The position numbers and the translations under genes were made by a program. Under the pieces are notes generated by a model. It did not search any database, had not been told where the DNA came from, and was given only the letters and a program-made list of their open reading frames with translations. From Clostridiales bacterium (lineage in GTDB: Bacteria > Bacillota > Clostridia > Oscillospirales > JAAYOS01), in contig JAAYMG010000325.1 of the NCBI GenBank assembly GCA_012521525.1, forward strand, positions 1 through 6,650: a DNA stretch of 6,650 nt. Direction: 5' to 3'. Shown in pieces: positions 1 through 5,142 of this stretch (position 1 is the stretch's first letter; the number at the start of each line of letters is the position of its first letter).

Positions 1-44
1 GCGCACACGAAGATCGCAAATATGCTTCAGATTATAAAACCTGG

Positions 45-65
45 CCAGAAGAACCGTCCCCTTGG
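45..65. repeat. REP-like 21-bp repeat, copy 1
   Basis: First of three near-identical copies sharing the core AAGAACCGTCCCCTTGG. This copy has one substitution (CCAG instead of CCAA at the left end). The other copies have complementary ends (CCAA at the left, TTGG at the right), so each unit is a short imperfect hairpin. From memory, very similar GGGGACGGTTCTTTT-type units are scattered between genes in Clostridia and other phyla, sometimes beside REP-associated IS200-like transposases. No transposase is visible in this window. Confidence 0.8.
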
Positions 66-76
66 TTGAAACTCGA

Positions 77-97
77 CCAAAAGAACCGTCCCCTTGG
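77..97. repeat. REP-like 21-bp repeat, copy 2
   Basis: Exact match to copy 3 over all 21 bases, and to copy 1 except for one base. It starts 32 bp after copy 1. It is followed by a C-rich stretch with repeated CCTGG words (about 97-129), which separates it from copy 3. No open reading frame here looks real; translations across this area read the repeat itself. Confidence 0.8.
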
Positions 98-136
98 CCT
101 GTCCCCCCTGGCCTGGCCCTCCTGGCCCCGATTCAG

Positions 137-157
137 CCAAAAGAACCGTCCCCTTGG
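137..157. repeat. REP-like 21-bp repeat, copy 3, beside the VOC gene stop
   Basis: Third copy, identical to copy 2, starting 60 bp after it. It ends 8 bp from the stop codon of the VOC-family gene (stop at 166-168, minus strand). In the direction of that gene the order is stop codon, an A-rich stretch, then the repeat. It could therefore form a 3'-end structure on the transcript, but no T-run follows in that direction that would make a classical terminator. Confidence 0.8.
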
Positions 158-165
158 TTTTTTGT

Positions 166-525
166 TTACCGTTTTGGTATGATTTCGATCCAATATCCGT
201 CCGGATCCTCGATGAAATAGATGCCCATTGCCTCGTTTACGTAACAGACGCAGCCCATCTCTTCGTGCTTTTTGCGTGCGGCTTCCATGTCATCCGTCAT
301 GACGGCCAGATGGAACTCTACTTCTCCGAGGTCATACGGCTGCGGATGGTCTGCCAGCCACGTCAGCTCAAGCCGGAAGTCGGTCTTCCCGTCTCCCAGA
401 AAGACCAGCTTGAAGCCGTTTCCATTTACTTCACGGACAGGCTCAAAGCCAAGCGCTTCCTTGTAGAACTTTATGCTCCTCTCAAGGTCAGTCACGTTGA
501 AGTTGAAATGATTGAAACTGAACAT
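166..525 (-). CDS. VOC-family metalloprotein, glyoxalase I-like
   Basis: A 119-residue protein of the vicinal oxygen chelate (glyoxalase/bleomycin-resistance) superfamily. It holds one pair of beta-alpha-beta-beta-beta modules and would work as a homodimer. Module 1 begins FNHFNFNVTDLERSIKFYKE and module 2 begins EFHLAVMTDDMEAA. The expected metal quartet is present at His6, Glu53, His72 and Glu114, matching the His/Glu/His/Glu pattern of bacterial GlxI, and the C-terminal signature YFIEDPDGYWIEI is intact. Length is normal for a single-subunit GlxI-like protein. It resembles proteins annotated as lactoylglutathione lyase, which would detoxify methylglyoxal. Clostridia often lack glutathione, so the true thiol or substrate is uncertain. 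A GGGGG ribosome binding site (533-537) lies 7 nt before the ATG. The gene follows the GlmU-type gene in the same direction after a 138-bp gap. Confidence 0.9.
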   Translation of the reverse strand: MFSFNHFNFNVTDLERSIKFYKEALGFEPVREVNGNGFKLVFLGDGKTDFRLELTWLADHPQPYDLGEVEFHLAVMTDDMEAARKKHEEMGCVCYVNEAMGIYFIEDPDGYWIEIIPKR

Positions 526-551
526 CGAATAACCCCCAAATTAAAATATAC

Positions 552-557
552 ATTATA
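552..557 (-). promoter_or_regulatory. Candidate sigma-A -10 box for the VOC gene
   Basis: A perfect TATAAT on the minus strand lies about 27 bp upstream of the VOC start codon, within an AT-rich stretch (541-570). No good TTGACA-like box is seen 16-18 bp upstream, so the promoter would be weak or would need an activator. It suggests the VOC gene may be transcribed apart from the genes upstream. The call rests on one hexamer in AT-rich DNA. Confidence 0.35.
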
Positions 558-663
558 TAACTTATAGAATAGGCATTGACGGAACCCACGTAACACAAGG
601 ATCAGGCAAAACTTATACCGATAAAGCTTCCGTCCTTATCCGCAAATTCAGCAGCAAGTATAT

Positions 664-1410
664 CTATACCAGGCCTTTATCGCGCATTACTTCTTCAACC
701 TGCAACAGCTGGTCATATGTGTTTATACCCATTACCTGCCAGTCATCGTCTATTTTATAGACAGACACCTTCTGACCGTGCCTTTTCATAATACCCGGAA
801 CGTCCGTCAGATAATACTCGTTTTGCATATTGTCCGCCGTCACTTCCCGCAATGCGGAGAATAGTTTCTTTGCATCAAATACATATATGCCAGAGTTTAT
901 CTCTGTTATCTTACGCTGTTCCGGCGTGCAGTCCCTGTCCTCTACGATCGCGCTGAAGGAACCGTTTTCCCTGACGATCCTTCCGTAACCGGCCGGGTCC
1001 GCAGACTCCGCAGAAAGTATGGTGCAATCGCTTTGCTCCCTCTCATGGACAGCAAGGAGCTCCCTATACGTCTCTGCTGTTACAAGGGGCATATCTCCCG
1101 CGCAAACCAGGACGGGCCCTTCGTGATCCCTGAGCGTTTCGCGGCAAACGTCCACGGCGTTTCCGGTACCCAGCTGTTCTTTCTGCTCGACGAACCGGCC
1201 TTTCCCGCGGCAGTGTTCCATGACCTGCTCCTTGCCGTAACCCACAACCAGTATTATATCCTCGGGACTCAGCCAGTCGAGCGACCCCAGAACATAATCT
1301 ATCAGAGGTCTTCCGCATGCCTGCTTCATCACCTTGGGAACCGTATCATTATCACTTGAACGTAACCTTTTCCCCTTTCCGGCTGCAAGTATGACGGCTT
1401 TGCAATGCAT
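664..1410 (-). CDS. Stand-alone GlmU-type nucleotidyltransferase domain protein
   Basis: A 248-residue protein with the Rossmann-like NTP-transferase fold, closest to the N-terminal uridyltransferase half of GlmU, which makes UDP-GlcNAc from UTP and GlcNAc-1-phosphate in the cytoplasm. Visible motifs in order: nucleotide-binding LAAGKGKRLRS (8-18), PKVM (25-28), EQLGTGNAV (78-86), metal-binding GDMPLV (105-110), GYGRIVR (141-147), Glu157 in IVEDRD, EINSGIYVF (170-178), and NMQNEYYLTDV (194-204). Full GlmU is about 456 residues; here the left-handed beta-helix acetyltransferase half is absent. The gene ends in TAG soon after the first domain, and no hexapeptide repeats follow in the spacer. 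GGAGG (1421-1425) lies 10 nt before the ATG. It probably still transfers a nucleotide to a sugar-phosphate, most likely GlcNAc-1-P, but another sugar or sugar-like acceptor is possible. Family confidence is high; substrate confidence is moderate. Confidence 0.88.
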   Translation of the reverse strand: MHCKAVILAAGKGKRLRSSDNDTVPKVMKQACGRPLIDYVLGSLDWLSPEDIILVVGYGKEQVMEHCRGKGRFVEQKEQLGTGNAVDVCRETLRDHEGPVLVCAGDMPLVTAETYRELLAVHEREQSDCTILSAESADPAGYGRIVRENGSFSAIVEDRDCTPEQRKITEINSGIYVFDAKKLFSALREVTADNMQNEYYLTDVPGIMKRHGQKVSVYKIDDDWQVMGINTYDQLLQVEEVMRDKGLV

Positions 1411-1420
1411 AATATCATAT

Positions 1421-1425
1421 CCTCC
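1421..1425 (-). promoter_or_regulatory. Ribosome binding site of the GlmU-type gene
   Basis: A perfect GGAGG on the minus strand lies 10 nt upstream of the ATG at 1408-1410, slightly longer than the usual 5-9 nt. A closer ATG at 1416-1418 is out of frame with the conserved protein, so the 1410 start is the one supported by the LAAGKGKR motif near the N-terminus. Confidence 0.65.
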
Positions 1426-1483
1426 AAAGATTAATTACCTTGTATTGTCCAACAGTATTCGCAGGTTAATTGAAAGAAAGGCA

Positions 1484-1498
1484 GCTGTTTGGATAATG
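1484..1498. repeat. 15-bp direct repeat, copy A, in the glmU-alr spacer
   Basis: GCTGTTTGGATAATG here and GCTGTCCGGATAATG at 1541-1555 differ at two positions and are 57 bp apart. A third, shorter relative (CGAATAATG) lies between them at 1512-1520, overlapping the palindrome at 1507-1518. The role is unknown. Confidence 0.5.
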
Positions 1499-1506
1499 CG
1501 CTGATG

Positions 1507-1518
1507 TTATTCGAATAA
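1507..1518. repeat. Perfect 12-bp palindrome TTATTCGAATAA
   Basis: An exact inverted repeat without a loop, about 97 bp upstream of the GlmU-type start codon. This form suits a dimeric DNA-binding protein better than an RNA hairpin. With only 12 AT-rich bases, a chance origin is possible. Confidence 0.4.
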
Positions 1519-1540
1519 TGCCGCCAATGACATGATGATG

Positions 1541-1555
1541 GCTGTCCGGATAATG
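1541..1555. repeat. 15-bp direct repeat, copy B, in the glmU-alr spacer
   Basis: Partner of the copy at 1484-1498 (13 of 15 bases identical). It ends 3 bp before the 26-bp tandem repeat begins, so most of the 194-bp spacer is built of repeated words. Confidence 0.5.
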
Positions 1556-1558
1556 AAT

Positions 1559-1618
1559 ATAAGTACACTGAAACAACATTAATTATAAGTACACTGATAC
1601 AGCATTATTTATAAGTAC
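1559..1618. repeat. 26-bp tandem repeat (2.3 copies) covering the 3' end of alr
   Basis: Copy 1 (1559-1584) and copy 2 (1585-1610) both begin ATAAGTACACTG and match at 23 of 26 positions. A third partial copy, ATAAGTAC, occupies 1611-1618. The alanine racemase stop codon (1605-1607) lies inside copy 2, and the last Thr-Tyr codons lie in the partial copy. Read on the minus strand, the gene's end (ACT TAT AAA TAA) is followed 26 bp later by a near-copy (ACT TAT AAT TAA). The repeat therefore looks like a slippage duplication of the gene's terminal codons and trailer. Confidence 0.85.
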
Positions 1619-2696
1619 GGGGAATGTTCCCGGTAAGTATAGGATTTACCTCGAATTGCGCCAAATCTCCCGGCGCACAGTCTATGTCGGTAACATCTAT
1701 AACAGTGTGAAGCATGCCTACATGTCCGATGACACGCGCCTGCGTATTATTTACAGTCACATACAGCTTTTTGTGTATAAGCCCGCGCTTGAACTCTGAA
1801 AGCATATATTTTATCGTGTCTCTCACCCTGTAGGAGTCGTGCGACTTTTCAACGCAGAAACCGTCAGCGTACCCAACAGGGATCACAGCGATCTTGCGCG
1901 GCTGCCTGGTCTTATACACTCCTCCATATCCGACGGTCGAACCCTTGGGAAGCCAGCGGACCTCGGCTATGGGGCAGGTTATGAATCCGACCTTCTGCAA
2001 GCCGTAATTGAATTTCGTCGGCATTCTCCCCGTAATAGCCGACCCGATCCGTACGGCATCATAGTGGCAGAAATCAAACCTGAAAAGAGCGGATGAATTT
2101 GCCGCATGCACAAGCCCGGGCTCGATCCCCTTGCTGCGCAGCTTTTCGATCACGCCTTCAAACCGTGCTGCCTGCTGCCTCGTGATTCTTTCACTGTTCC
2201 ACGCGCTGTAAAAGTGTGTATAAATGCCTGTGAGCGCCACGTTCGACAGGTGCTTGTAAAACGAGACGATCTTGTCGATCTCGCCCGGAACGAAACCATA
2301 GCGGCCCATGCCGGTGTCTATTTTGATGTGGGCTTCAACTACGGTCTTATGCTTGTCGGCTATCCCGTTCAGCGCGAGCGCGGCATCCTGCGACCCTATC
2401 GTCCCGACCAGGTTATACGCGACGATCTTTTCAATAAAGTCGGTCTCCGTGGTCGAGCGCAGCATCAGGATCTCCTCTTCCTGATAGCCATTTTCCCTTA
2501 GCTTTACCGCGTCCTCTACGTCCGTCAGAGCGAACCTCGTGATCCCTTCATTGCGGAGGAGCTCAGCCATTTCAAGAAGCCCAAGCCCGTATGCATTCCC
2601 CTTCAGCACACCGTAAATCAGCGCATTGCCGGCCCGTTCACGAATCCTTGCAACATTCGCCCTGACCTTGTTTGCATCGATCAGCAATGTCTTCAT
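1605..2696 (-). CDS. alr: Alanine racemase-family PLP enzyme
   Basis: A 363-residue fold-type III PLP racemase with an N-terminal alanine racemase barrel and a C-terminal beta domain; length is typical. The PLP-binding lysine is Lys32 in YGVLKGNAYGLG. Arg132 sits in KIDTGMGRYGF, and His161 and His197 in the THFYS and VHAANSS motifs. Arg216 (AVRIG) would pair with the pyridine nitrogen, and Tyr257 in VGYGGVY is the expected second catalytic base. The region usually reading GRVxMDQ is instead GHVGMLHTVIDVT (324-336): the Met stays, but the usual Asp is Leu. It would interconvert L- and D-alanine for peptidoglycan in the cytoplasm. The changed loop and the femX neighbour leave room for another amino acid such as serine. 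AAAGGG lies 7 nt before the ATG. The gene follows femX in the same direction after 138 bp. Family confidence is high; substrate confidence is moderate. Confidence 0.9.
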   Translation of the reverse strand: MKTLLIDANKVRANVARIRERAGNALIYGVLKGNAYGLGLLEMAELLRNEGITRFALTDVEDAVKLRENGYQEEEILMLRSTTETDFIEKIVAYNLVGTIGSQDAALALNGIADKHKTVVEAHIKIDTGMGRYGFVPGEIDKIVSFYKHLSNVALTGIYTHFYSAWNSERITRQQAARFEGVIEKLRSKGIEPGLVHAANSSALFRFDFCHYDAVRIGSAITGRMPTKFNYGLQKVGFITCPIAEVRWLPKGSTVGYGGVYKTRQPRKIAVIPVGYADGFCVEKSHDSYRVRDTIKYMLSEFKRGLIHKKLYVTVNNTQARVIGHVGMLHTVIDVTDIDCAPGDLAQFEVNPILTGNIPRTYK

Positions 2697-2834
2697 GGTC
2701 CGTCCCTTTCCTGTTCAATCTTTTTGCTTTTCCCGTTCTATATATGTTGCTTTATTGCTGCCTTCATTTTCTGTTTCAGATCGCATATCAACTATGCTCT
2801 GCGGCGCGGCCCGTTCTGTGGTTATGTGATCGCT

Positions 2835-3932
2835 CTATTCCGTTTCCTGCGTCGGTTCTTTTTCCTTCCACGCTTTGCCCCTGTTCTTCCACATATACTT
2901 TTTCTTCATTATATAATTCATGACTTTCCGCCCGACTCCGACAGCCGTGTAGATCACCGGATTTACGACATAGTCGAACTCACCCAGGAACTCGCAGAAA
3001 TCGCCGTTGAAGCCGCGCTTAAACCTGTAAAGGCCATACAGCGGGTTGTCCTCGCTCAGGTCTCCTGACACGCCGCGGAAATCATATATCCTGCAGCCTT
3101 TCTCCAGCGCCCATTTTATCATGTTCCATTGCAGCAGGTAATTGGGCATCAAATTGCGGTAGCTGTTTGAGGACGCGCCATAAAGGTACCAGACCTTGTC
3201 GCCGAAGTGGATCGCCAGGGTACCCGCTATCGGGATCCCCTCGTAATATGCCATATATAGTCTGGCATGCTCGCCAAGGTTTTTCAGCATGCTTGCAAAG
3301 TAGCTCTTCGGCCTGGTGACAAAGTTGTCGCGCACCCCGGTCTCTATCATGAGCCTGGAAAAATCGTCTAGTCCTTCTTCGTTTACCACCCTGACCTCTA
3401 CGCCCTTTCTCATGGCAAGGCGGATATTATACCTCGTTTTGGAGGAAAAGTGCATCATCAAGTCGTCCTCGGTCTTGCCCTGCACATCCAGGCGGAACAC
3501 ATAGCGCGGCTGGACGCCCTCAAAGTTCTTCGCGTCATCCAGCAGACGGAAGCCCACCGACACCAGCAGGTCCCGTATGTCCGTCCTGTGGGACAGGATA
3601 TCAGGATCGAGCTTGATGCAGTAGCTCCTGAAAGACTGTGCCAGCGCCTTCGCCCCTTCAATAAGGTCAAGGATGGTATCATAATCGTTAAGATCGCACA
3701 CCGGGCCTCTGCAGCAATACATAAGCGTGTACGGGATGCCCGGGAGCTTGCGTATCAGCATTGCCATGCTCCCGACGATTTTGCCGCTACCATCCCTTTT
3801 TACGATGGCGACCCAGTTCCAGTCAGGCTTCTGCTTTGCCCAAAGCGAGCTCTGCATGAAATGTCCCTTGGGATGGGAGGCGATAAAAGCCTCATATTCT
3901 TCAAGCGTCTTATCAGTAACAATCTCTGTCAT
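2835..3932 (-). CDS. femX: FemX/FemAB/MurM-family lipid II aminoacyltransferase
   Basis: A 365-residue member of the FemABX peptidyltransferase family. These enzymes use aminoacyl-tRNA to add amino acids to the stem-peptide side chain of lipid II on the inner face of the membrane, building the interpeptide bridge. The fold is a tandem of two GNAT-like domains. Typical segments are GHFMQSSLWAKQK (23-35) at the start, SSKTRYNIRLAMRKGVEV (163-180) at the junction, YLYGASS followed by YLLQWNMIKWALEKGCRIYDFRG (about 249-287) in domain 2, and the C-terminal GLYRFKRGFNGDFCEFLGEF signature (about 300-319). A basic tail (MKKKYMWKNRGKAWKEK) may favour membrane contact. The FemA-type coiled-coil arm is not obvious from the sequence and the short length. 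The amino acid added cannot be read from the sequence. AGAGGA (3941-3946) is 8 nt before the ATG, and a consensus promoter lies just upstream. Confidence 0.93.
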   Translation of the reverse strand: MTEIVTDKTLEEYEAFIASHPKGHFMQSSLWAKQKPDWNWVAIVKRDGSGKIVGSMAMLIRKLPGIPYTLMYCCRGPVCDLNDYDTILDLIEGAKALAQSFRSYCIKLDPDILSHRTDIRDLLVSVGFRLLDDAKNFEGVQPRYVFRLDVQGKTEDDLMMHFSSKTRYNIRLAMRKGVEVRVVNEEGLDDFSRLMIETGVRDNFVTRPKSYFASMLKNLGEHARLYMAYYEGIPIAGTLAIHFGDKVWYLYGASSNSYRNLMPNYLLQWNMIKWALEKGCRIYDFRGVSGDLSEDNPLYGLYRFKRGFNGDFCEFLGEFDYVVNPVIYTAVGVGRKVMNYIMKKKYMWKNRGKAWKEKEPTQETE

Positions 3933-3969
3933 AGATTGATTCCTCTTACTTTCATTGCACTTCTTAGAA

Positions 3970-3998
3970 ATTATATCCTTTGGACAACATCATGTCAA
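3970..3998 (-). promoter_or_regulatory. Perfect consensus sigma-A promoter for femX
   Basis: On the minus strand, TTGACA (3993-3998) is followed by exactly 17 bp and TATAAT (3970-3975). Transcription should start near 3963, giving a leader of about 31 nt with the AGAGGA ribosome binding site. Both hexamers and the spacing match the housekeeping consensus with no mismatch, so strong, growth-linked expression of femX is expected, and possibly of alr and the genes beyond it. Confidence 0.88.
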
Positions 3999-4125
3999 TT
4001 CAAAACAGCTTTTTAGCGCTCCCCCGGCGAATTTTGATGCGCCAAAAAATTATGTTTTACATGATTAATGGTTAAATTTCGCATTTTTATGTATATCCTT
4101 CCATGCCGCAGTCAATAATACTTGC

Positions 4126-4133
4126 GGAGGTGG
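4126..4133 (+). promoter_or_regulatory. Strong ribosome binding site of spoIIQ
   Basis: GGAGGTGG matches the anti-Shine-Dalgarno sequence very well and sits 4 nt (6 nt from the GGAGGT core) before the ATG at 4138. It fixes the start and gives the short Lys-rich N-terminus expected before the membrane segment. Confidence 0.75.
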
Positions 4134-4137
4134 AAGA

Positions 4138-4989
4138 ATGAAAAAGAAAAAGCCGAACAAAATAGTCGACTTTTTTGCAGAGAAAGGATTTTACATAATC
4201 CTTATCCTGTGCATAGCGGCAATCGGGATATCGGGTTATGTGCTTTTCTTCAGCAATCCGTATGATAACGATAATGACCTTGATTTGGGAGATAACAAAC
4301 TCGGTGACGTCCTCAAAAACGACTCCTCGCCCGCTCCGACACCATATGAGGTAGAGCTGCAAACCGAAATCCCGGATTATGCGGTGCGGGACACTGAAGT
4401 TGTTATGGCTGATGACGAGGATCCTATCATCGATGATGATAGTGTCAACGTTATCGACGAAGACGAAGGGAAACCGGAAAGTGTCATGGCCGAGGTTGGA
4501 AATTTAGGGGATGAGAAGGGCTCAGACGCAGGCCTCACTTCAAGCATATCCACCACCGATTATGATACGGCACCGGTAACCGCAAGCTTCTTTGTGTGGC
4601 CTGTAAACGGCGAGATCATCGAGCGCTTCAGCGTCGACGAGCTTGTGTTCAGTGATACTCTCGGCGACTGGCGCGTCCACACCGGTATCGATATCGCAGC
4701 CGGATTAGGCACCCAGGTTTGCGCCATGGGCGACGGAAAGGTCGAAGACATTTATACCGACGAACTCATGGGTGTGACCGTCGTTATCGATCACGGCAAC
4801 AGCGTCAAGAGCGTATATCGCAATTTGATGGATAACGTAGTCGTAAAAGTTGGCGACACCGTATATGCAGGCGATGTGATAGGCGGGGTAGGGCAGACCG
4901 CGGACAATGAGCTCCTTGACCCACCGCACCTGCATCTGGAGGTAATCAGGAACGGGGCGCAGATCGACCCCTGCGATCTCTTGCCTTAA
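4138..4989 (+). CDS. spoIIQ: Stage II sporulation protein Q (LytM/M23 domain)
   Basis: A 283-residue bitopic membrane protein. A Lys-rich cytoplasmic tail (MKKKKPNK) precedes one transmembrane helix (about 19-38). An acidic, low-complexity extracytoplasmic linker (about 43-140, many Asp and Glu) leads to a C-terminal M23/LytM domain (about 152-283). The segment FSDTLGDWRVHTGIDIAAG is typical of SpoIIQ. The zinc ligands His181, Asp185 and His266 and the catalytic His264 (HLH) are all present, so this protein could be an active endopeptidase, as in clostridial SpoIIQ; Bacillus subtilis SpoIIQ has lost part of this site. SpoIIQ sits in the forespore membrane, binds SpoIIIAH from the mother cell across the intermembrane space, and supports engulfment and late forespore gene expression. 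spoIID lies next door, in convergent orientation. The family's usual regulator is sigma-F; I could not find a convincing sigma-F promoter. Confidence 0.92.
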   Translation: MKKKKPNKIVDFFAEKGFYIILILCIAAIGISGYVLFFSNPYDNDNDLDLGDNKLGDVLKNDSSPAPTPYEVELQTEIPDYAVRDTEVVMADDEDPIIDDDSVNVIDEDEGKPESVMAEVGNLGDEKGSDAGLTSSISTTDYDTAPVTASFFVWPVNGEIIERFSVDELVFSDTLGDWRVHTGIDIAAGLGTQVCAMGDGKVEDIYTDELMGVTVVIDHGNSVKSVYRNLMDNVVVKVGDTVYAGDVIGGVGQTADNELLDPPHLHLEVIRNGAQIDPCDLLP

Positions 4990-5001
4990 GCGCTAGCAGT
5001 C

Positions 5002-5021
5002 AGGCTGATTTATATCAGCTT
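5002..5021 (+). other. Stem-loop just after the spoIIQ stop
   Basis: AGGCTGAT and ATCAGCTT pair as an 8-bp stem (one G-U pair) around a 4-nt loop, starting 13 nt after the spoIIQ stop codon. The following bases (TTGAAAA) are not a T-run, so it is more likely a 3'-end stabilising hairpin than a terminator by itself. Confidence 0.45.
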
Positions 5022-5040
5022 TGAAAATCGAGGTAGCTTT

Positions 5041-5060
5041 GCAGGTTAGGAAAACCCTGC
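5041..5060 (+). other. Second stem-loop between spoIIQ and spoIID
   Basis: GCAGG (5041-5045) pairs with CCTGC (5056-5060), and inner TT and AA bases can extend it with a bulge. No T-run follows. It lies between the first hairpin and the terminator, so the spoIIQ trailer would carry three structures in about 115 nt. Confidence 0.4.
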
Positions 5061-5075
5061 AGTCTTGAGTGAAAA

Positions 5076-5117
5076 CGGGCAGATTCAGGCCGGGTGCCGA
5101 AACTGCCCGATTTTTTT
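5076..5117 (+). terminator. Rho-independent terminator between convergent spoIIQ and spoIID, probably bidirectional
   Basis: CGGGCAG (5076-5082) pairs with CTGCCCG (5103-5109), followed by A and seven T bases (5111-5117) on the plus strand, the classical arrangement for ending spoIIQ. The 20-nt loop holds a small inner GGC/GCC stem. On the other strand the stem is followed by TTTT (from AAAA at 5072-5075), so the same hairpin can end spoIID transcripts as well. The spoIID stop codon is 26 bp away. Confidence 0.85.
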
Positions 5118-5142
5118 GCTCCGATTGTTTTGCCTGCTCCGT

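Noticed and set aside
94..567. 157-codon plus-strand frame across the repeats and the VOC gene
   Set aside because: It begins inside the REP-like repeats and runs antisense to a well-conserved VOC protein with a full metal quartet; it has no family resemblance.
588..663. Short minus-strand coding-like tail (RPGIDILAAEFADKDGSF and on to a stop) after the GlmU-type gene
   Set aside because: About two dozen codons with no start codon or ribosome binding site, directly after the TAG. It might be a decayed gene fragment but cannot be assigned, and I could not tie it to GlmU by a simple frameshift.
2724..3068. Plus-strand frame over the alr-femX spacer and the end of femX
   Set aside because: Mostly antisense to femX, with an unnatural Phe/Cys/Leu-rich sequence and no ribosome binding site; a shadow frame.
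4024..4043. GGCG/CGCC stem between femX and spoIIQ
   Set aside because: Only 4 bp of stem around a 10-nt loop with no other support; too weak to call an operator or terminator.
4070..4079. GGTTAAATTT as a possible sigma-F -10 box for spoIIQ
   Set aside because: It fits a loose GGNNANANTW pattern, but no GYWTA-like -35 lies 15-16 bp upstream and the area is AT-rich, so a chance match is likely.
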